A stretch of 64,000 nt of DNA from NCBI RefSeq assembly GCF_013114625.1, contig NZ_VTXD01000023.1:1-64000 (forward strand). The letters are read 5' to 3'. Under the pieces are notes generated by a model, which worked only from the letters and a program-made list of their open reading frames with translations, ran no database searches and was not told the origin of the DNA. Positions 30,056 to 40,847 of the stretch are shown here, piece by piece. A program made the translations under genes and the position numbers. The DNA is from Vibrio sp. 99-70-13A1 (GTDB lineage: Bacteria > Pseudomonadota > Gammaproteobacteria > Enterobacterales > Vibrionaceae). The first letter of the stretch is position 1. Every line of letters starts with the position of its first letter.

Positions 30056-30136
30056 TTGGGTTGTTTGTAGCTTATGCTTCTATGAAATTACGGTGTCTAT
30101 AAGATTAATCATTCAGATACCAAATCATTACACACA

Positions 30137-30391
30137 TTAAGCTATGCGATCTTTTTCCCAAGCTGCTACTTGCTCATCACGAGCGGCTAACTTCTCAGCA
30201 CGGTAAGCTTCACGAGCTTCACGTTTTTTACGAGCATCACAAGGCTCAGGGCAGTTACATACTTTATCAATACCCACAGCGCCTAAGCCGCCACAACTGC
30301 CTTTCACTACTTTTTTCTGCACGATGTAACCAATTGACATCGCACAAATTACTGCAAGAAAAACACCGAATGTAATTAGAAATGTATTCAT
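30137..30391 (-). CDS. nqrM: Na+-NQR maturation factor NqrM
   Basis: Small membrane-anchored protein (84 aa, formerly DUF539) needed to deliver iron to the NqrD/NqrE centre of the sodium pump. One N-terminal membrane helix (about 2-24) is followed by four conserved cysteines, C33 (GSCGG), C45, C47 and C51 (CNCPEPC), and a charged helical tail. C33 is the residue reported as essential in Vibrio NqrM. It follows apbE by 32 bp at the end of the nqr cluster. Confidence 0.93.
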   Translation of the reverse strand: MNTFLITFGVFLAVICAMSIGYIVQKKVVKGSCGGLGAVGIDKVCNCPEPCDARKKREAREAYRAEKLAARDEQVAAWEKDRIA

Positions 30392-30423
30392 AACTCTCTC
30401 GCTAATTATTATTAGAGCAAGCT

Positions 30424-31434
30424 CTATTTATTTAAATATGATTTAAAAGCTTCTGAAGACAACTCTTCAAAACCTTCAGCAGTTTTAACCACCATTAATA
30501 CTGGAATATCATGCTGGTTTGCTATTTCCATACCTTTATCTTCACCTAAGACCATAAGACCTGTAGATAATCCATCTGCCGTCATTGAAGATGGAGCTAA
30601 AACGGTTACGGATACCACCTTATGGTTGATCGGCTTGCCCGTTTCAGGGTTGATAATATGCGAGTAACGAATACCATCATGTTCAAAGTAATTACGATAA
30701 TCACCTGATGTAGCAACAGCCATATCACCCGGTTCAATAATTTCTTGAATAGTGCGTTCATCGATACTTGGCTTCTCAATGGCAATACGCCAAGCCACAC
30801 CTTCACGGTTTAAACCTTTTAAGCGAATCTCACCACCGACTTCCACCATGTAGTTATGGATACCTAAAGATTCAATATAATCAGCTACCACGTCGACTCC
30901 CCAACCTTTAGCAATAGTTGATAAATCAACATACAAGTTAGGCATATCTTTCGTTAAGGTCGTCTTAGTAGCACTTAAATGATGAATACCAATTTTAGCT
31001 TTACGTGCGCTAAGCTCCTCATCAGTAGGGACAACTTCTGGGCGAGCTTCTGGACCAAAACCCCACAGGTTCACTAATGGACCAACCGTCACATCTAATG
31101 CACCTTGAGTAAGACCGTTCAAACGTATCGCTTCTTTCACAACGATAGCGGTTTCTTCTGATACTGGAAATTCATCATTCCCTTGGTATTGATTAAAACG
31201 GCTAAGCTCTGAGTCCGGACGATAAGTCGACATTTGGTCATTCACTTCTTCAAGTAAACGATCGACTTCCGTATGAACATCCTTAGATTCCGGAAACTCT
31301 TCACCAGTAATGTATTTAATATTATAGCTAGTGCCCATTGTTGGACCACTAAGATGAACTTGCTCTCTAGGCTTTTCACAGCCAGAAAGAAACATTAAAG
31401 AAGCTACTGCAACAAGCCAAATTTTCACTTGCAT
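30424..31434 (-). CDS. apbE: FAD:protein FMN transferase ApbE
   Basis: Periplasmic lipoprotein flavin transferase that attaches FMN through a phosphoester to the threonines of NqrB and NqrC. The signal peptide ends in the lipobox cysteine C19 (FLSGC). The family signatures GPTMGTSYNIKY near residue 30 and VGGEIRLKG near 200, and the Mg-binding DGLSTGLMVLG region near 290, are present. The length is 336 aa. Its targets, the SGAT motifs of NqrB and NqrC, are encoded just upstream. Confidence 0.95.
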   Translation of the reverse strand: MQVKIWLVAVASLMFLSGCEKPREQVHLSGPTMGTSYNIKYITGEEFPESKDVHTEVDRLLEEVNDQMSTYRPDSELSRFNQYQGNDEFPVSEETAIVVKEAIRLNGLTQGALDVTVGPLVNLWGFGPEARPEVVPTDEELSARKAKIGIHHLSATKTTLTKDMPNLYVDLSTIAKGWGVDVVADYIESLGIHNYMVEVGGEIRLKGLNREGVAWRIAIEKPSIDERTIQEIIEPGDMAVATSGDYRNYFEHDGIRYSHIINPETGKPINHKVVSVTVLAPSSMTADGLSTGLMVLGEDKGMEIANQHDIPVLMVVKTAEGFEELSSEAFKSYLNK

Positions 31435-31551
31435 ACTCCTGCTATAGTTGAGGGATTTATATAATAAAAAGCCAACTCAGAAAGAGCCCTTTTTGTTATA
31501 TAAACCGTTAATTGCATAAACCAATTATATCTAAGATAAGCCTTAGAAAAA

Positions 31552-31580
31552 CAAATGGCTGACTCATGAGAGCCAGCCAT
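31552..31580 (-). terminator. Possible terminator or attenuator between nqrF and apbE
   Basis: ATGGCTG (31555-31561) pairs with CAGCCAT (31574-31580). On the minus strand the stem is followed by TTGTTTTTC. It lies 22 bp after the nqrF stop and could lower apbE-nqrM expression relative to the pump genes. A second, weaker T-tailed hairpin lies near 31465-31497. Confidence 0.6.
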
Positions 31581-31601
31581 AATATCAATCACTTAAATGG
31601 A

Positions 31602-32828
31602 TTAACCACCGAAGTCATCTAGAAGAATGTTCTCATCTTCTACACCTAGATCTTTAAGCATGCCGATAACAGCTGCGTTCATCATAGGTGGACCACACAT
31701 GTAGTACTCACAATCTTCAGGAGCTTCATGATCCTTCAGGTAGTTTTCGTACAATACGTTGTGGATGAAACCAGTGTAACCGTCCCAGTTGTCCTCAGGT
31801 TGAGGATCAGACAGTGCACAGTGCCACACGAAGTTTTCATTCGTAGCCGCTAGACCATCGAAATCTTCAATGTAGAACATCTCACGCTTAGAACGTGCAC
31901 CATACCAGTAAGACATCTTACGAGTAGAGTTAAGACGCTTAAGTTGGTCAAAGATGTGTGAACGCATTGGCGCCATACCAGCACCACCACCGATGAATAC
32001 CATTTCATTGTCTGTGTCTTTAGCAAAGAACTCACCAAATGGACCAGAAATAGTACATTTGTCGCCTTCTTTAAGAGACCAGATGTATGAAGACATCACA
32101 CCAGGAGCTACGTCAGGGTTGTTTGGCGGCGGAGTTGCGATACGCACGTTAAGCTTGATGATGCCTTTCTCTTCTGGGTATGAAGCCATAGAGTAAGCAC
32201 GAATCGAATGCTCTTTAACGATAGACTCGTAACGGAACAAGTTAAACTTATCCCAGTCACCACGGTATTCCTCAGGAATATCGTAATCTGCGTATTTCAC
32301 GTGATGCGGTTCAGCTTCAATCTGAATGTAGCCACCCGCGCGGAACGGAACTTCTTCACCTTCAGGGATAGCCAGAGCAAGCTCTTTGATAAAAGTAGCT
32401 TCGTTATCATTAGAGATAACAGTACATTCCCACTTTTTAACACCAAAGATATCTTCGTCTAGTTCAATCTCCATGTCAGTTTTCATAGCAACTTGACATG
32501 CAAGACGTTCGCCTTCGCGAGCTTCGCCTTTTGTGATGTGATCAAGTTCTGTTGGTAGAATATCGCCACCACCAGACTTAACTTTCACACGACACTGACC
32601 ACAAGAGCCACCGCCACCACAAGCAGAAGATACGAAGATGCCTGCACCAGCAAGAGCACCAAGTAGCTTACTACCAGGTTGAGTAACGATCGCCTTCTCA
32701 GGGTCGCCGTTTACAGCAATAGTGATGTCACCTGATGGTACTAGCTTAGATTTAGCGAAAAGAATCACTAGTACTAGAGCCAATACAATAATGGTAAACA
32801 TCGCTACGCCAAGAATAATGCTTTGCAT
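31602..32828 (-). CDS. nqrF: Na+-translocating NADH:quinone reductase subunit F
   Basis: Electron-entry subunit of the pump. One N-terminal membrane helix (about 4-25) is followed by a 2Fe-2S ferredoxin domain with C70, C76, C79 and C111, then an FAD/NADH-binding ferredoxin-reductase module ([21 protein letters not shown]). It oxidises NADH at the cytoplasmic face and passes electrons to the NqrD/E iron and the NqrC and NqrB flavins. The length of 408 aa is close to V. cholerae NqrF. It is the last pump gene of the operon. Confidence 0.98.
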   Translation of the reverse strand: MQSIILGVAMFTIIVLALVLVILFAKSKLVPSGDITIAVNGDPEKAIVTQPGSKLLGALAGAGIFVSSACGGGGSCGQCRVKVKSGGGDILPTELDHITKGEAREGERLACQVAMKTDMEIELDEDIFGVKKWECTVISNDNEATFIKELALAIPEGEEVPFRAGGYIQIEAEPHHVKYADYDIPEEYRGDWDKFNLFRYESIVKEHSIRAYSMASYPEEKGIIKLNVRIATPPPNNPDVAPGVMSSYIWSLKEGDKCTISGPFGEFFAKDTDNEMVFIGGGAGMAPMRSHIFDQLKRLNSTRKMSYWYGARSKREMFYIEDFDGLAATNENFVWHCALSDPQPEDNWDGYTGFIHNVLYENYLKDHEAPEDCEYYMCGPPMMNAAVIGMLKDLGVEDENILLDDFGG

Positions 32829-32857
32829 TTGTTATTCCTTATTACTGGGTGCTTACC

Positions 32858-33454
32858 CTACAGTTGAACACCAGAGAAAGACATAAAGCCTAACGCCATT
32901 AAACCAACTGAAATAAACGTAATACCTAGACCACGAAGACCTGGAGGTACGTCTGAATATTTCATCTTCTCACGAATACCCGCAAGAGCGACGATAGCTA
33001 ACATCCAACCCACACCAGAACCGAAGCCGTAAACAACAGATTCAGCAAAGTTGTAGTCACGCGTTACCATGAAAGATACACCACCAAAGATTGCACAGTT
33101 AACTGTGATCAATGGAAGGAAGATACCAAGTGCGTTGTACAAAGGTGGGAAGAAACGGTCTAAAACCATCTCTAGGATTTGTACAAGTGCCGCGATAACA
33201 CCGATGAATGCGATGAAGTTAAGGAAACTTAAATCGACACCGGCAACAAGCGCGTTTTCTTTTAGGATGTGTGTGTAAACAAGGTTGTTCACAGGAACAG
33301 CGATTGTAAGTACTACAACTACCGCAACACCAAGACCAAAAGAAGTTTTAACTTTCTTAGATACCGCTAGGAATGTACACATACCTAGAAAGAAAGAAAG
33401 CGCCATGTTTTCGATGAAAATCGATTTAACTAGCAGACTAATATAATGTTCCAT
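32858..33454 (-). CDS. nqrE: Na+-translocating NADH:quinone reductase subunit E
   Basis: Six-helix membrane subunit (198 aa), inverted-topology partner of NqrD. C26 (LGMCTF) and the cysteine in [10 protein letters not shown] near residue 120 are two of the four cysteines that hold the iron centre between NqrD and NqrE. It follows nqrD by 7 bp. Confidence 0.98.
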   Translation of the reverse strand: MEHYISLLVKSIFIENMALSFFLGMCTFLAVSKKVKTSFGLGVAVVVVLTIAVPVNNLVYTHILKENALVAGVDLSFLNFIAFIGVIAALVQILEMVLDRFFPPLYNALGIFLPLITVNCAIFGGVSFMVTRDYNFAESVVYGFGSGVGWMLAIVALAGIREKMKYSDVPPGLRGLGITFISVGLMALGFMSFSGVQL

Positions 33455-33461
33455 GACTACC

Positions 33462-34094
33462 TTACCCCTTCGCTTCTACTTGTTCTGGTTTGAACACACG
33501 AATTGCCCAAATCAAGAAACCAATTAGGAAGAATGCAGAAGGTGCTAGAAGCATCAAGCCGTTTGGCTGATACCAACCACCGTTGCTCACTAGTGGTAAA
33601 ACTTCCATACCGAATAGTTTGCCAGAACCTAGCAACTCACGGAAGAAACCAACAGTGATAAGAACGAAACCGTAACCAAGACCGTTACCAAGACCATCGA
33701 TTAAAGATGGGATTGGCGCAGACTTCATAGCGAATGCTTCAGCACGACCCATTACAATACAGTTAGTAATGATTAGGCCTACGAATACAGACAACTGCTT
33801 AGAGATGTCGTATAGGTATGCTTTAAGTACTTGGTCTACCACGATTACTAACGATGCAATGATTGCCATCTGAACGATGATACGCACACTGTTAGGAATG
33901 TGGTTACGGATTAAAGAAACGAAGAAGTTAGATAAAGCAGTAACAAACATTACCGCGATAGTCATAACAAATGCTGTTTCTAGTTTAGTGGTTACCGCAA
34001 GAGCAGAACACACACCAAGAACCTGTAACGCGATCGGGTTGTTGTCCAACACCGGCGCTAAGATGCTCTTTTTAATCTCTTTTGCACTAGACAT
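33462..34094 (-). CDS. nqrD: Na+-translocating NADH:quinone reductase subunit D
   Basis: Six-helix membrane subunit (210 aa) homologous to NqrE. C29 (LGVCSAL) and the cysteine in [14 protein letters not shown] near residue 112 complete the shared iron site. Its start codon overlaps the nqrC stop by one base, giving coupled translation. Confidence 0.98.
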   Translation of the reverse strand: MSSAKEIKKSILAPVLDNNPIALQVLGVCSALAVTTKLETAFVMTIAVMFVTALSNFFVSLIRNHIPNSVRIIVQMAIIASLVIVVDQVLKAYLYDISKQLSVFVGLIITNCIVMGRAEAFAMKSAPIPSLIDGLGNGLGYGFVLITVGFFRELLGSGKLFGMEVLPLVSNGGWYQPNGLMLLAPSAFFLIGFLIWAIRVFKPEQVEAKG

Positions 34095-34861
34095 TAGTTC
34101 AGACCTCCGTCACGAACTTTTGCTAGGAACGGACCAAAGCCCATTTCGCCTAACCAGAAGTCAAATGTGTTTTGAACGCCAACACTAGTTAGTGTTGCAC
34201 CCGAAAGACCGTCAACACCGTGCTCAGAACCAGCAGGAGCACCACCTTTAACTACTTTAATAGCAGGTTTGTGGTTTTCGTCGAATAATTTCTTACCAAC
34301 GAATTGTGCGCGCCAAGTTGGGTTTTCAACTTCACCACCAAGCCCAGGAGTCTCACCTTGCTCGTAGTAAGTGATACCAGAAACAGTGTTGCCATCTGTT
34401 TCTACCGCAACGAATGCGTACATCATCGACCACAGACCGTTACCGTGAACAGGGATGATAACTTTAGAAGTTTCAGCACCATCTTTCACTAGGTATACAG
34501 TACCTGTGTTAGCACGACGAAGGATCTTAGCGATGTCTTCTTCAGAAGAAAGCTTAATAGACTGTGCAGGATCTTTTGCTGCTTTACGTTGGTCGTATGC
34601 AGCAGCATCTTGGTCGATGAAATCACCAGTAGCGAAATCAACTAGACGAGGTACGATATTCTCTGCGTAAAGCGCCGGAATATCACCTGCAAGGTCAATG
34701 CCTGCAACTTCAAGGATCTTAGTTTGCTGATCCAGAATTGCGTTAGCTTGTTGCTTAGGTTTAAGAACAACTGCAGCTGTTGAAACGATGATTGAGCACA
34801 CTAGGCTCAATGCGATAACAACAAACAGCGTCTTTTTAATGCTATCGTTATTACTTGCCAT
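34094..34861 (-). CDS. nqrC: Na+-translocating NADH:quinone reductase subunit C
   Basis: Membrane-anchored subunit (255 aa) with one N-terminal helix (about 10-33) and a periplasmic FMN-binding domain. The flavinylation motif SGATLTS places the modified threonine at T223. FMN is attached by ApbE, encoded downstream. The start overlaps the end of nqrB by 11 bases. Confidence 0.98.
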   Translation of the reverse strand: MASNNDSIKKTLFVVIALSLVCSIIVSTAAVVLKPKQQANAILDQQTKILEVAGIDLAGDIPALYAENIVPRLVDFATGDFIDQDAAAYDQRKAAKDPAQSIKLSSEEDIAKILRRANTGTVYLVKDGAETSKVIIPVHGNGLWSMMYAFVAVETDGNTVSGITYYEQGETPGLGGEVENPTWRAQFVGKKLFDENHKPAIKVVKGGAPAGSEHGVDGLSGATLTSVGVQNTFDFWLGEMGFGPFLAKVRDGGLN

Positions 34862-36095
34862 AGCGCGCTAGTCTCCGCTTAATGTTCTTCTCGATTACAA
34901 CGTGGTCAAACAGAGGAGCAAATAGGTTTGCGAATAGAATCGCAAGCATCATGCCTTCTGGGTATGCAGGGTTAACTACACGGATCATTACACACATTGC
35001 GCCGATTAGGATGCCGTACCACCACTTACCTTTGTTGGTAAATGAAGCTGATACTGGGTCTGTCGCCATAAAGAACATACCAAATGCGAAGCCACCTAGA
35101 ACTAGGTGCCAGTGCCAAGGCATGCTGAACAATGCATTAGTGTCAGAACCAATCACATTGAAGAGCGTAGAGACTGCAATCATACCGATCATTACACCAG
35201 CAATGATGCGCCATGAAGCGATACGCATGTAGACGATCATCGCAGCACCGATTAACAGTGCTAGAGTCGAAACTTCACCGATAGAGCCTGGAATGTTACC
35301 AATGAATGCATCCATCCAAGTGATTGCTTCACCTGTTGTTACGTTCATTAGTGCACTACCACCGCCTTGAGCCCATTGGCTAAGAGCAGTTGCACCAGAG
35401 AAACCATCTGCAGCAGTCCAAACTACGTCACCTGAAATCTGCGCAGGGTATGCAAAGAATAGGAACGCACGACCAGCAAGTGCAGGGTTCAAGAAGTTAC
35501 GACCAGTACCACCAAAGATCTCTTTAGCAACAACAACACCAAAGGTAATACCTAGTGCTGCTTGCCATAGAGGAAGTGTTGGCGGAACGATAAGCGCGAA
35601 TAAAATAGAAGTAACAAAGAAACCTTCGTTAACTTCGTGCTTACGCACCATACAGAACAGAACTTCCCAGAAACCACCAACAATAAACACTGTTGCGTAG
35701 ATAGGTAGGAAGTAGGTCGCCCCTAGTAGCATTTTACTGCCAACACCTGCATCAGCACCTAAGGAGGCACCAAGCATTTCGGTTAACCAGTAGTGCCAGT
35801 TACCAGCAATTACAGAAGCTAATTCAGCGCCTGCATACATGTGGTTAAGAGCAGCAATAGCTTGGCCACCTGCGTTATACATACCCCAGAACATTGCTGG
35901 GAATACCGCGAACCAAACCATGATCATGATACGTTTTAAATCAACGCTATCACGAACGTGTGAGCTTTTTTTCGTTACAAGACCTGGCGTGTAAAACACA
36001 GTCGCTGCCGCTTCGTAAAGCGCAAACCACTTCTCGTGTTTACCACCTGGCTCGAAATGATGCTCGATGTCCTCAAGAAACTTTTTAAGGCCCAT
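34851..36095 (-). CDS. nqrB: Na+-translocating NADH:quinone reductase subunit B
   Basis: Main membrane subunit (414 aa, about ten helices) that carries riboflavin and a covalent FMN, forms the Na+ path and contributes to quinone reduction. The flavinylation motif DGFSGAT gives T236, the same position as in V. cholerae NqrB. It follows nqrA by 5 bp. Confidence 0.98.
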   Translation of the reverse strand: MGLKKFLEDIEHHFEPGGKHEKWFALYEAAATVFYTPGLVTKKSSHVRDSVDLKRIMIMVWFAVFPAMFWGMYNAGGQAIAALNHMYAGAELASVIAGNWHYWLTEMLGASLGADAGVGSKMLLGATYFLPIYATVFIVGGFWEVLFCMVRKHEVNEGFFVTSILFALIVPPTLPLWQAALGITFGVVVAKEIFGGTGRNFLNPALAGRAFLFFAYPAQISGDVVWTAADGFSGATALSQWAQGGGSALMNVTTGEAITWMDAFIGNIPGSIGEVSTLALLIGAAMIVYMRIASWRIIAGVMIGMIAVSTLFNVIGSDTNALFSMPWHWHLVLGGFAFGMFFMATDPVSASFTNKGKWWYGILIGAMCVMIRVVNPAYPEGMMLAILFANLFAPLFDHVVIEKNIKRRLARYGK

Positions 36096-36100
36096 GAAAA

Positions 36101-37441
36101 TTACCCTTCCTTCTCAATTGTATCTAGGCATTCACGAAGTAGTTGACCGTACTCGTACTTACCTGGACATACAAAGGTACACAATGCTAAATCGTCTTCA
36201 TCTAGCTCTAACGCACCCAGTGCTTGTGCACTGTCAATGTCGCCAGCACATAGATCACGAAGCAGCAATGTAGGTTCCATATCTAGAGGCATTACGCGTT
36301 CGTAGTTGCCGATTGGAACCATTGAGCGATCACTACCGTTTGTAGTCGTTGTCATATTAAACAACTGACCTTTAAACAGGTGACCAAGGAATGAACGAGT
36401 AACAGAGAACTTATCTTTACCAGGCATAGCCCAGCCAAATAAGTCTTTATCACGGCCTTCACGCAAAACAGAAACTTGCTGGTGGTAACGACCAAGGAAA
36501 GCATGAGGACCTGTAGCTTCAGTACCCGAAAGTACAGAGCCAGAAATCACACGAACTTCGCCTGGAATCAACTCACTGTCAGTTAACTCTTCAAGGCTAG
36601 CACCAAGCTGAGTTCGAACTAAACGTGGGTTATTAACCACAGGGCCAGCTAAAGAAACAACACGATCAGTGTAAATCTCACCAGTAAGGAATAACTTACC
36701 GAATGCGATAACATCTTGATAGTTGATGCTCCACGCTACAGTTCCTGCATTTACCGGGTAAAGGTAATGCATGTGAGTACCAGCAAGACCTGCTGGATGT
36801 GGGCCATCAAAAACATGCTCTTCAACGTTTGACTTAGATGAGCGAGGCAGGCTAGTGCCTTTCTTACAAACGTAAACTTTACCGCTAGTCAGAGTTGAAA
36901 GGAGGTCTAAACCAGCAACGAAAGCATCAGACTGCTCGTTAATGATTAACTCTGGCTCAGCTGCTAAAGGATTAGTATCCATAGCAGTTACGAAGATAGC
37001 CTGAGTTTCAGAATCAATAGCTGGAACCTTGCTGAACGGACGAGTACGCAAAGCAGTCCATGCACCAGACTCGACTAGTTGAGCTTTAACCGTTTCACGG
37101 TCAAGATTTGCTAGTTGGTCAGCTGCATAGTTATTGAACGTGATTTGCTCATTGCCTGCCACTTCAATCACTACAGATTGAAGTACACGCTTAGCACCAC
37201 GGTTAATTTCAATAACTTTACCACTTGCTGGAGAAGTAAATACTACACCTGGGTTCTTTTTATCAGCAAAAAGAACTTGGCCTTTCTTCACTTCATCATC
37301 AACGCGAGCATGCATCGTAGGACGCATACCAACGTACTCTTCGCCAAGCAAGGCGACTTTAGTGATGGACTTACCATCATTAATCACCTGGGATGGAGTT
37401 CCTGCGATAGGAAGATCCAAACCCTTCTTTATTGTAATCAT
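36101..37441 (-). CDS. nqrA: Na+-translocating NADH:quinone reductase subunit A
   Basis: Peripheral cytoplasmic subunit (446 aa) at the quinone end of the pump. ATG 37441 ([14 protein letters not shown]) is chosen because it gives the exact family start and length; an in-frame GTG at 37453 would add four residues. The strings [18 protein letters not shown] and [16 protein letters not shown] are typical. It is the first gene of the nqr operon, with 522 bp upstream to bolA. Preferred codon use across the operon fits a highly expressed respiratory complex. Confidence 0.97.
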   Translation of the reverse strand: MITIKKGLDLPIAGTPSQVINDGKSITKVALLGEEYVGMRPTMHARVDDEVKKGQVLFADKKNPGVVFTSPASGKVIEINRGAKRVLQSVVIEVAGNEQITFNNYAADQLANLDRETVKAQLVESGAWTALRTRPFSKVPAIDSETQAIFVTAMDTNPLAAEPELIINEQSDAFVAGLDLLSTLTSGKVYVCKKGTSLPRSSKSNVEEHVFDGPHPAGLAGTHMHYLYPVNAGTVAWSINYQDVIAFGKLFLTGEIYTDRVVSLAGPVVNNPRLVRTQLGASLEELTDSELIPGEVRVISGSVLSGTEATGPHAFLGRYHQQVSVLREGRDKDLFGWAMPGKDKFSVTRSFLGHLFKGQLFNMTTTTNGSDRSMVPIGNYERVMPLDMEPTLLLRDLCAGDIDSAQALGALELDEDDLALCTFVCPGKYEYGQLLRECLDTIEKEG

Positions 37442-37963
37442 ACGCACTTGCACTACTTTATCGGGAAAAAGATTCTTTAATTGCGTAAATTCAGGGTGTT
37501 ATAAATTCACCCTTAGACACGACATTACAGTGTCCGGTTCTGATGTGTTTAAAACATCAAAATCGCAACAATTTCTTAATAAACTCACCACAAGAATGGA
37601 TTGAGATTTATCAGGTGCGGTAGTCTACCATTTTTTGGGAACTTGATGCCATGACCAATAACTTGAATAGCGGTTTTATTTGCTGGGAATTGAAGTATAT
37701 AGCCCTTTGAATGTCTATATTTTTGACATACCGCACAGATGAACCAGTCATATAACCTGTTTTAAATACGGAGTTTAACACTCTGTCACAACTTGAAATT
37801 TACATACACTTGTTGAAACACTGTTAATAAAAACATTACTCATTGTGGGTATTTGTAATGTTCATTATCTCGACATAAATAGGCTAAATATGTCGCGTTA
37901 TTATCGATTTGAAAATGAAAAAGGCGGCTAAACCACCTTTCATATTCAAACGTTGTTAGTAAT
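37442..37963. other. Long nqr upstream region with three small hairpins
   Basis: About 520 bp without a credible gene. Next to nqrA are three consecutive inverted repeats: AGGGTG/CACCCT (37493-37513), GACAC/GTGTC (37516-37534) and TGATGT/ACATCA (37541-37559). The region should hold the nqr promoter and 5' leader. The far end contains the bolA terminator (37916-37940). Confidence 0.6.
37916..37940 (-). terminator. Terminator of bolA
   Basis: On the minus strand AAAGGTGG-TTTAG-CCGCCTTTTT forms a stem with one G-T pair and a T tail. It lies 24 bp after the bolA stop. Confidence 0.7.
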
Positions 37964-38278
37964 TTAGTCGGCCTTGCTTCCGCCCATGCACATCGGGCTA
38001 TCTGGTACGCTATTAAACTGTTCTTGCCATTCACTTTTAGTATAAGTATGAATAGACAGTGCATGAATATTATTAGCCAACTCTTCAGATAAAGCTTTAT
38101 TCACAGCTCTATGACGACCAATCAAGCGCAATCCTTCAAAGGCATCACTCACTACAACAACCTTAAAATGACTTTCAGAACCAGCCGGAACATTGTGCAT
38201 ATAACTTTCGTTCACAACGTTTAAATGTGTTGGATCAAACTCATTGTGCAGTTTTGTCTCAATAATTTCTTGGATCAT
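37964..38278 (-). CDS. bolA: BolA family protein
   Basis: Small class II KH-like protein (about 104 aa) that partners monothiol glutaredoxins in iron-sulfur handling and acts as a morphology and stress regulator in E. coli. The motifs [21 protein letters not shown] and [12 protein letters not shown] are diagnostic. Two ATGs stand in tandem at 38281 and 38278; the second is 6 bases from AAAGGA and is preferred. It lies upstream of nqrA, and is separated from it by a terminator and 520 bp. Confidence 0.94.
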   Translation of the reverse strand: MIQEIIETKLHNEFDPTHLNVVNESYMHNVPAGSESHFKVVVVSDAFEGLRLIGRHRAVNKALSEELANNIHALSIHTYTKSEWQEQFNSVPDSPMCMGGSKAD

Positions 38279-38452
38279 CATGATTCCTTTATTGCGCTCT
38301 CATATTGTTTATATATCCAGTATAAACCTAAACATGCAACCTGTCTGACAAATTATTCTAGAGTGAGTGCGCTTACCTCCAGTTTTTTCTATCTTGTTGA
38401 AACAGCATTTGAGACAATATCCTTGTTATTTCTCATATAAGTATCCCAAATA

Positions 38453-39604
38453 ATGAAAACTGAATTTACTTTTAACAGCAGAACGCTGGCTTTACACCGC
38501 TTTCCAAAGCGTTCAAATGAAACGCTTCAAGCTTGGGATGCTGGAGATGAATACCTCATTCAACACGTAGAAGAGTTAGACTTAGAGCCCGGTAAACACA
38601 TTTTAATTCTAAATGATCACTTTGGTGCCCTTTCAGCTTGGTTCTCTGAAAAGCATGATGTCACCATGATGAGCGATTCTTTCATCTCGCAACGTGGCGC
38701 ACTTAAGAATCTACAAAGAAATCAATGTAACCGTGTGACTTTCCTAAACACCATGGAAGAAATCCCACATGGTATTGATTTAGTACTCATGCAGTTACCA
38801 AAAACAAACCGACACCTTACTTGGCAATTAAGTCAGCTTCGTAAAGCTTTACCTGAAACTTGCCCCATTATTGGTGTCAATAAAGTGAAAGAGATTCACA
38901 CTTCAACTTTGAATCTCTTTGAAAAATACTTAGGTGTGACGACCACTTCTTTAGCGAAGAAAAAACACCGTCTTATTTTCTCCTCAGCAAACTGCCAACC
39001 TATTCACGACATTGACCCATACAATGAATGGGAAGTGGATGGAGAAAATATAAAGCTAAAGAACTTACCAAATGTTTACTCAGGTGAAAGCCTAGATCAA
39101 GGTGCTCGCTACATGCTTGATCATATCCCTCAAGATCCTGAGCTTCGCCACATTATTGATTTAGGGTGCGGTAATGGTGTACTCAGTGTTAAAGCGGGGC
39201 AATTAAACCCACAAGCTCGAATTACCTGTGTTGATGAAAGCTTCATGGCTGTCGAATCTGCTCGCCAGAATGTCATTGATAACCTTGGAGAAGAAGGCAA
39301 TTTCCAGTTCATCGCAAACAACTGTTTAGACGGCTTCAAGAAAAATAGTACTTACTTAGTAATGTGTAATCCTCCATTCCACCAACAGCAAGCAATTACA
39401 GATCACATTGCGTGGCAAATGTTCTGTGATGCAAAGCATGTTCTTAGTAACGGAGGGAAATTAATTGTTATTGGTAACCGACACCTCGGATACGATGTAA
39501 AACTCGCGCGCCTATTTGGTGAAGCGAATGTCGAGACTCTCGAGTTAAACCAGAAGTTTGAGATTTTACAAGCGACTAGAGAACCTGCTAACTTTAATAA
39601 ATAG
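38453..39604 (+). CDS. rlmG: 23S rRNA (guanine1835-N2)-methyltransferase
   Basis: Class I AdoMet methyltransferase that modifies G1835 of 23S rRNA. A degenerate N-terminal methyltransferase-like domain (about 1-200) is followed by the catalytic domain with IIDLGCGNGVLSV (AdoMet loop) near residue 230 and the catalytic NPPFHQQ near residue 305. The paralog RsmC shares this layout, but the N-terminus (LNDHFGALS, HTSTLNLFEKYLG) matches RlmG. The length is 383 aa. It is divergent from bolA. The ribosome-binding site is weak. Confidence 0.92.
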   Translation: MKTEFTFNSRTLALHRFPKRSNETLQAWDAGDEYLIQHVEELDLEPGKHILILNDHFGALSAWFSEKHDVTMMSDSFISQRGALKNLQRNQCNRVTFLNTMEEIPHGIDLVLMQLPKTNRHLTWQLSQLRKALPETCPIIGVNKVKEIHTSTLNLFEKYLGVTTTSLAKKKHRLIFSSANCQPIHDIDPYNEWEVDGENIKLKNLPNVYSGESLDQGARYMLDHIPQDPELRHIIDLGCGNGVLSVKAGQLNPQARITCVDESFMAVESARQNVIDNLGEEGNFQFIANNCLDGFKKNSTYLVMCNPPFHQQQAITDHIAWQMFCDAKHVLSNGGKLIVIGNRHLGYDVKLARLFGEANVETLELNQKFEILQATREPANFNK

Positions 39605-39672
39605 CATTGAAGACTGAATCAAAGAATGATCACAAATACCATTTGTAATGCGTATTTTAAAAGGATAGAAGA

Positions 39673-40242
39673 ATGAAAAAACTCGTTTTGGCTGCATCAC
39701 TTGTTGTACTCACGGCTTGCTCTGCTCCTCAAAAGGAACAAATTAGTGTTATCCCTGAAGCGTCGTTAAGCACAAGTAATCTAGTAGAAAATAAGACTTA
39801 CACACTTTCCAGTAAAGATGTACGTGCTGCTCAATATGTTGCTTTAGTAGATAGCGGTCGTTCGAATATTGAACCTATCCATGCTCAGCAAAATATGCGC
39901 ATCACTTTAGAAAATGCCATCGCTCAGCAGTTTGAATCTCAAGGTTATCGCGCAAGTGTAAACAGTGAAAACTCAGTGGTACTAGAAATTCAAGAAGCAC
40001 TAGTGACGGTAAAGCACACCATTATGGAAAACCAAATGGATGGTAAAGTGACTTTAGAAGTAATCGCTGAAACCCCTCAAGGTAAATTAGTCAAAACCTT
40101 TAAAGGTACAGCCGTTCGTACTGGCACGTTGAGCGCTTCAAACGAAGATATTTCAATGGTATTAAACGATGTGATTAACCTTGTTTTGGCTGACATCTCA
40201 AATGACCAAGAGTTACAAAACTACATGAAGGAGCGCTTCTAA
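39673..40242 (+). CDS. yajG: YajG family lipoprotein
   Basis: Predicted lipoprotein of 189 aa with lipobox ending in C16 (LTAC). The rest is a mixed alpha/beta domain of unknown function. In E. coli yajG lies between bolA and ampG, the same neighbourhood as here. AAAAGGAT supports the start. The stop overlaps the next start by one base (TAATG), so it is translationally coupled to the cyclophilin gene. Confidence 0.88.
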   Translation: MKKLVLAASLVVLTACSAPQKEQISVIPEASLSTSNLVENKTYTLSSKDVRAAQYVALVDSGRSNIEPIHAQQNMRITLENAIAQQFESQGYRASVNSENSVVLEIQEALVTVKHTIMENQMDGKVTLEVIAETPQGKLVKTFKGTAVRTGTLSASNEDISMVLNDVINLVLADISNDQELQNYMKERF

Positions 40243-40790
40243 TGCTTCGTCTAGTATCATCTATTGCTCTACTTGCATTCAGCGCGGCTTCTTGGGCAGG
40301 TCCAAAAGTTTCAGTGGAAACTACTTTAGGTAATTTCACTATCGACCTAAACCAAGAGAAAGCACCAATTTCCGTCGCTAACTTTCTGTCTTATGTAGAA
40401 GATGGCAGCTATGTGGGCAGCCAATTTCACCGAGTTATTCCGGGCTTCATGGCACAAGGTGGCGGTTTCGATAAAAACATGAACCGCCTGCCAACGAATG
40501 CGCCAATCAAAAATGAAGGCTACAACGGTTTAAGAAATGAACCCGCTACGCTTGCTATGGCTCGTACCAACAACCCAGACTCAGCAACTCGTCAGTTTTT
40601 CATCAACTATTCTGACAATGGCTTTTTAAATGCTGAGCAGTCTCCCCCTGGCTATGCCGTATTTGGCAAAGTGGTTGAAGGGTTTGATGTTGTAGAAAAG
40701 ATGGCAATGATTCCAACAAAACGTATTGGCAGAATGTCAGACATTCCAGTAGACCCAATCGTCATTACAAAAGTAACCCTTCTTAAGTAA
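40242..40790 (+). CDS. ppiA: Periplasmic peptidyl-prolyl cis-trans isomerase (cyclophilin, PpiA-like)
   Basis: Cyclophilin of 182 aa with a signal peptide (about 1-19, cleavage after SWA). Active-site features are FHRVIPGFMAQGG and ARTNNPDSATRQFFIN, with the catalytic arginine in FHRVI. It should catalyse proline isomerisation of exported proteins. The export signal separates it from cytoplasmic PpiB. It is coupled with yajG and followed by a terminator. Confidence 0.92.
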   Translation: MLRLVSSIALLAFSAASWAGPKVSVETTLGNFTIDLNQEKAPISVANFLSYVEDGSYVGSQFHRVIPGFMAQGGGFDKNMNRLPTNAPIKNEGYNGLRNEPATLAMARTNNPDSATRQFFINYSDNGFLNAEQSPPGYAVFGKVVEGFDVVEKMAMIPTKRIGRMSDIPVDPIVITKVTLLK

Positions 40791-40798
40791 ACGCTTCC

Positions 40799-40829
40799 AA
40801 CGCCCTTAACATCCGTCAAGGGCGTTTTT
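40799..40829 (+). terminator. Rho-independent terminator after ppiA
   Basis: AACGCCCTT (40799-40807) pairs with AAGGGCGTT (40818-40826), followed by a TTTTT run. ampG starts only 19 bp later, so ampG may depend on partial read-through or a promoter inside this region. Confidence 0.87.
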
Positions 40830-40847
40830 CTTCGCAAGGACGTTTTT

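Noticed and set aside
37600..37900. Search for a small regulatory RNA gene in the nqr-bolA gap
   Set aside because: No clear promoter-plus-terminator pair on either strand and no resemblance to a known Vibrio sRNA.
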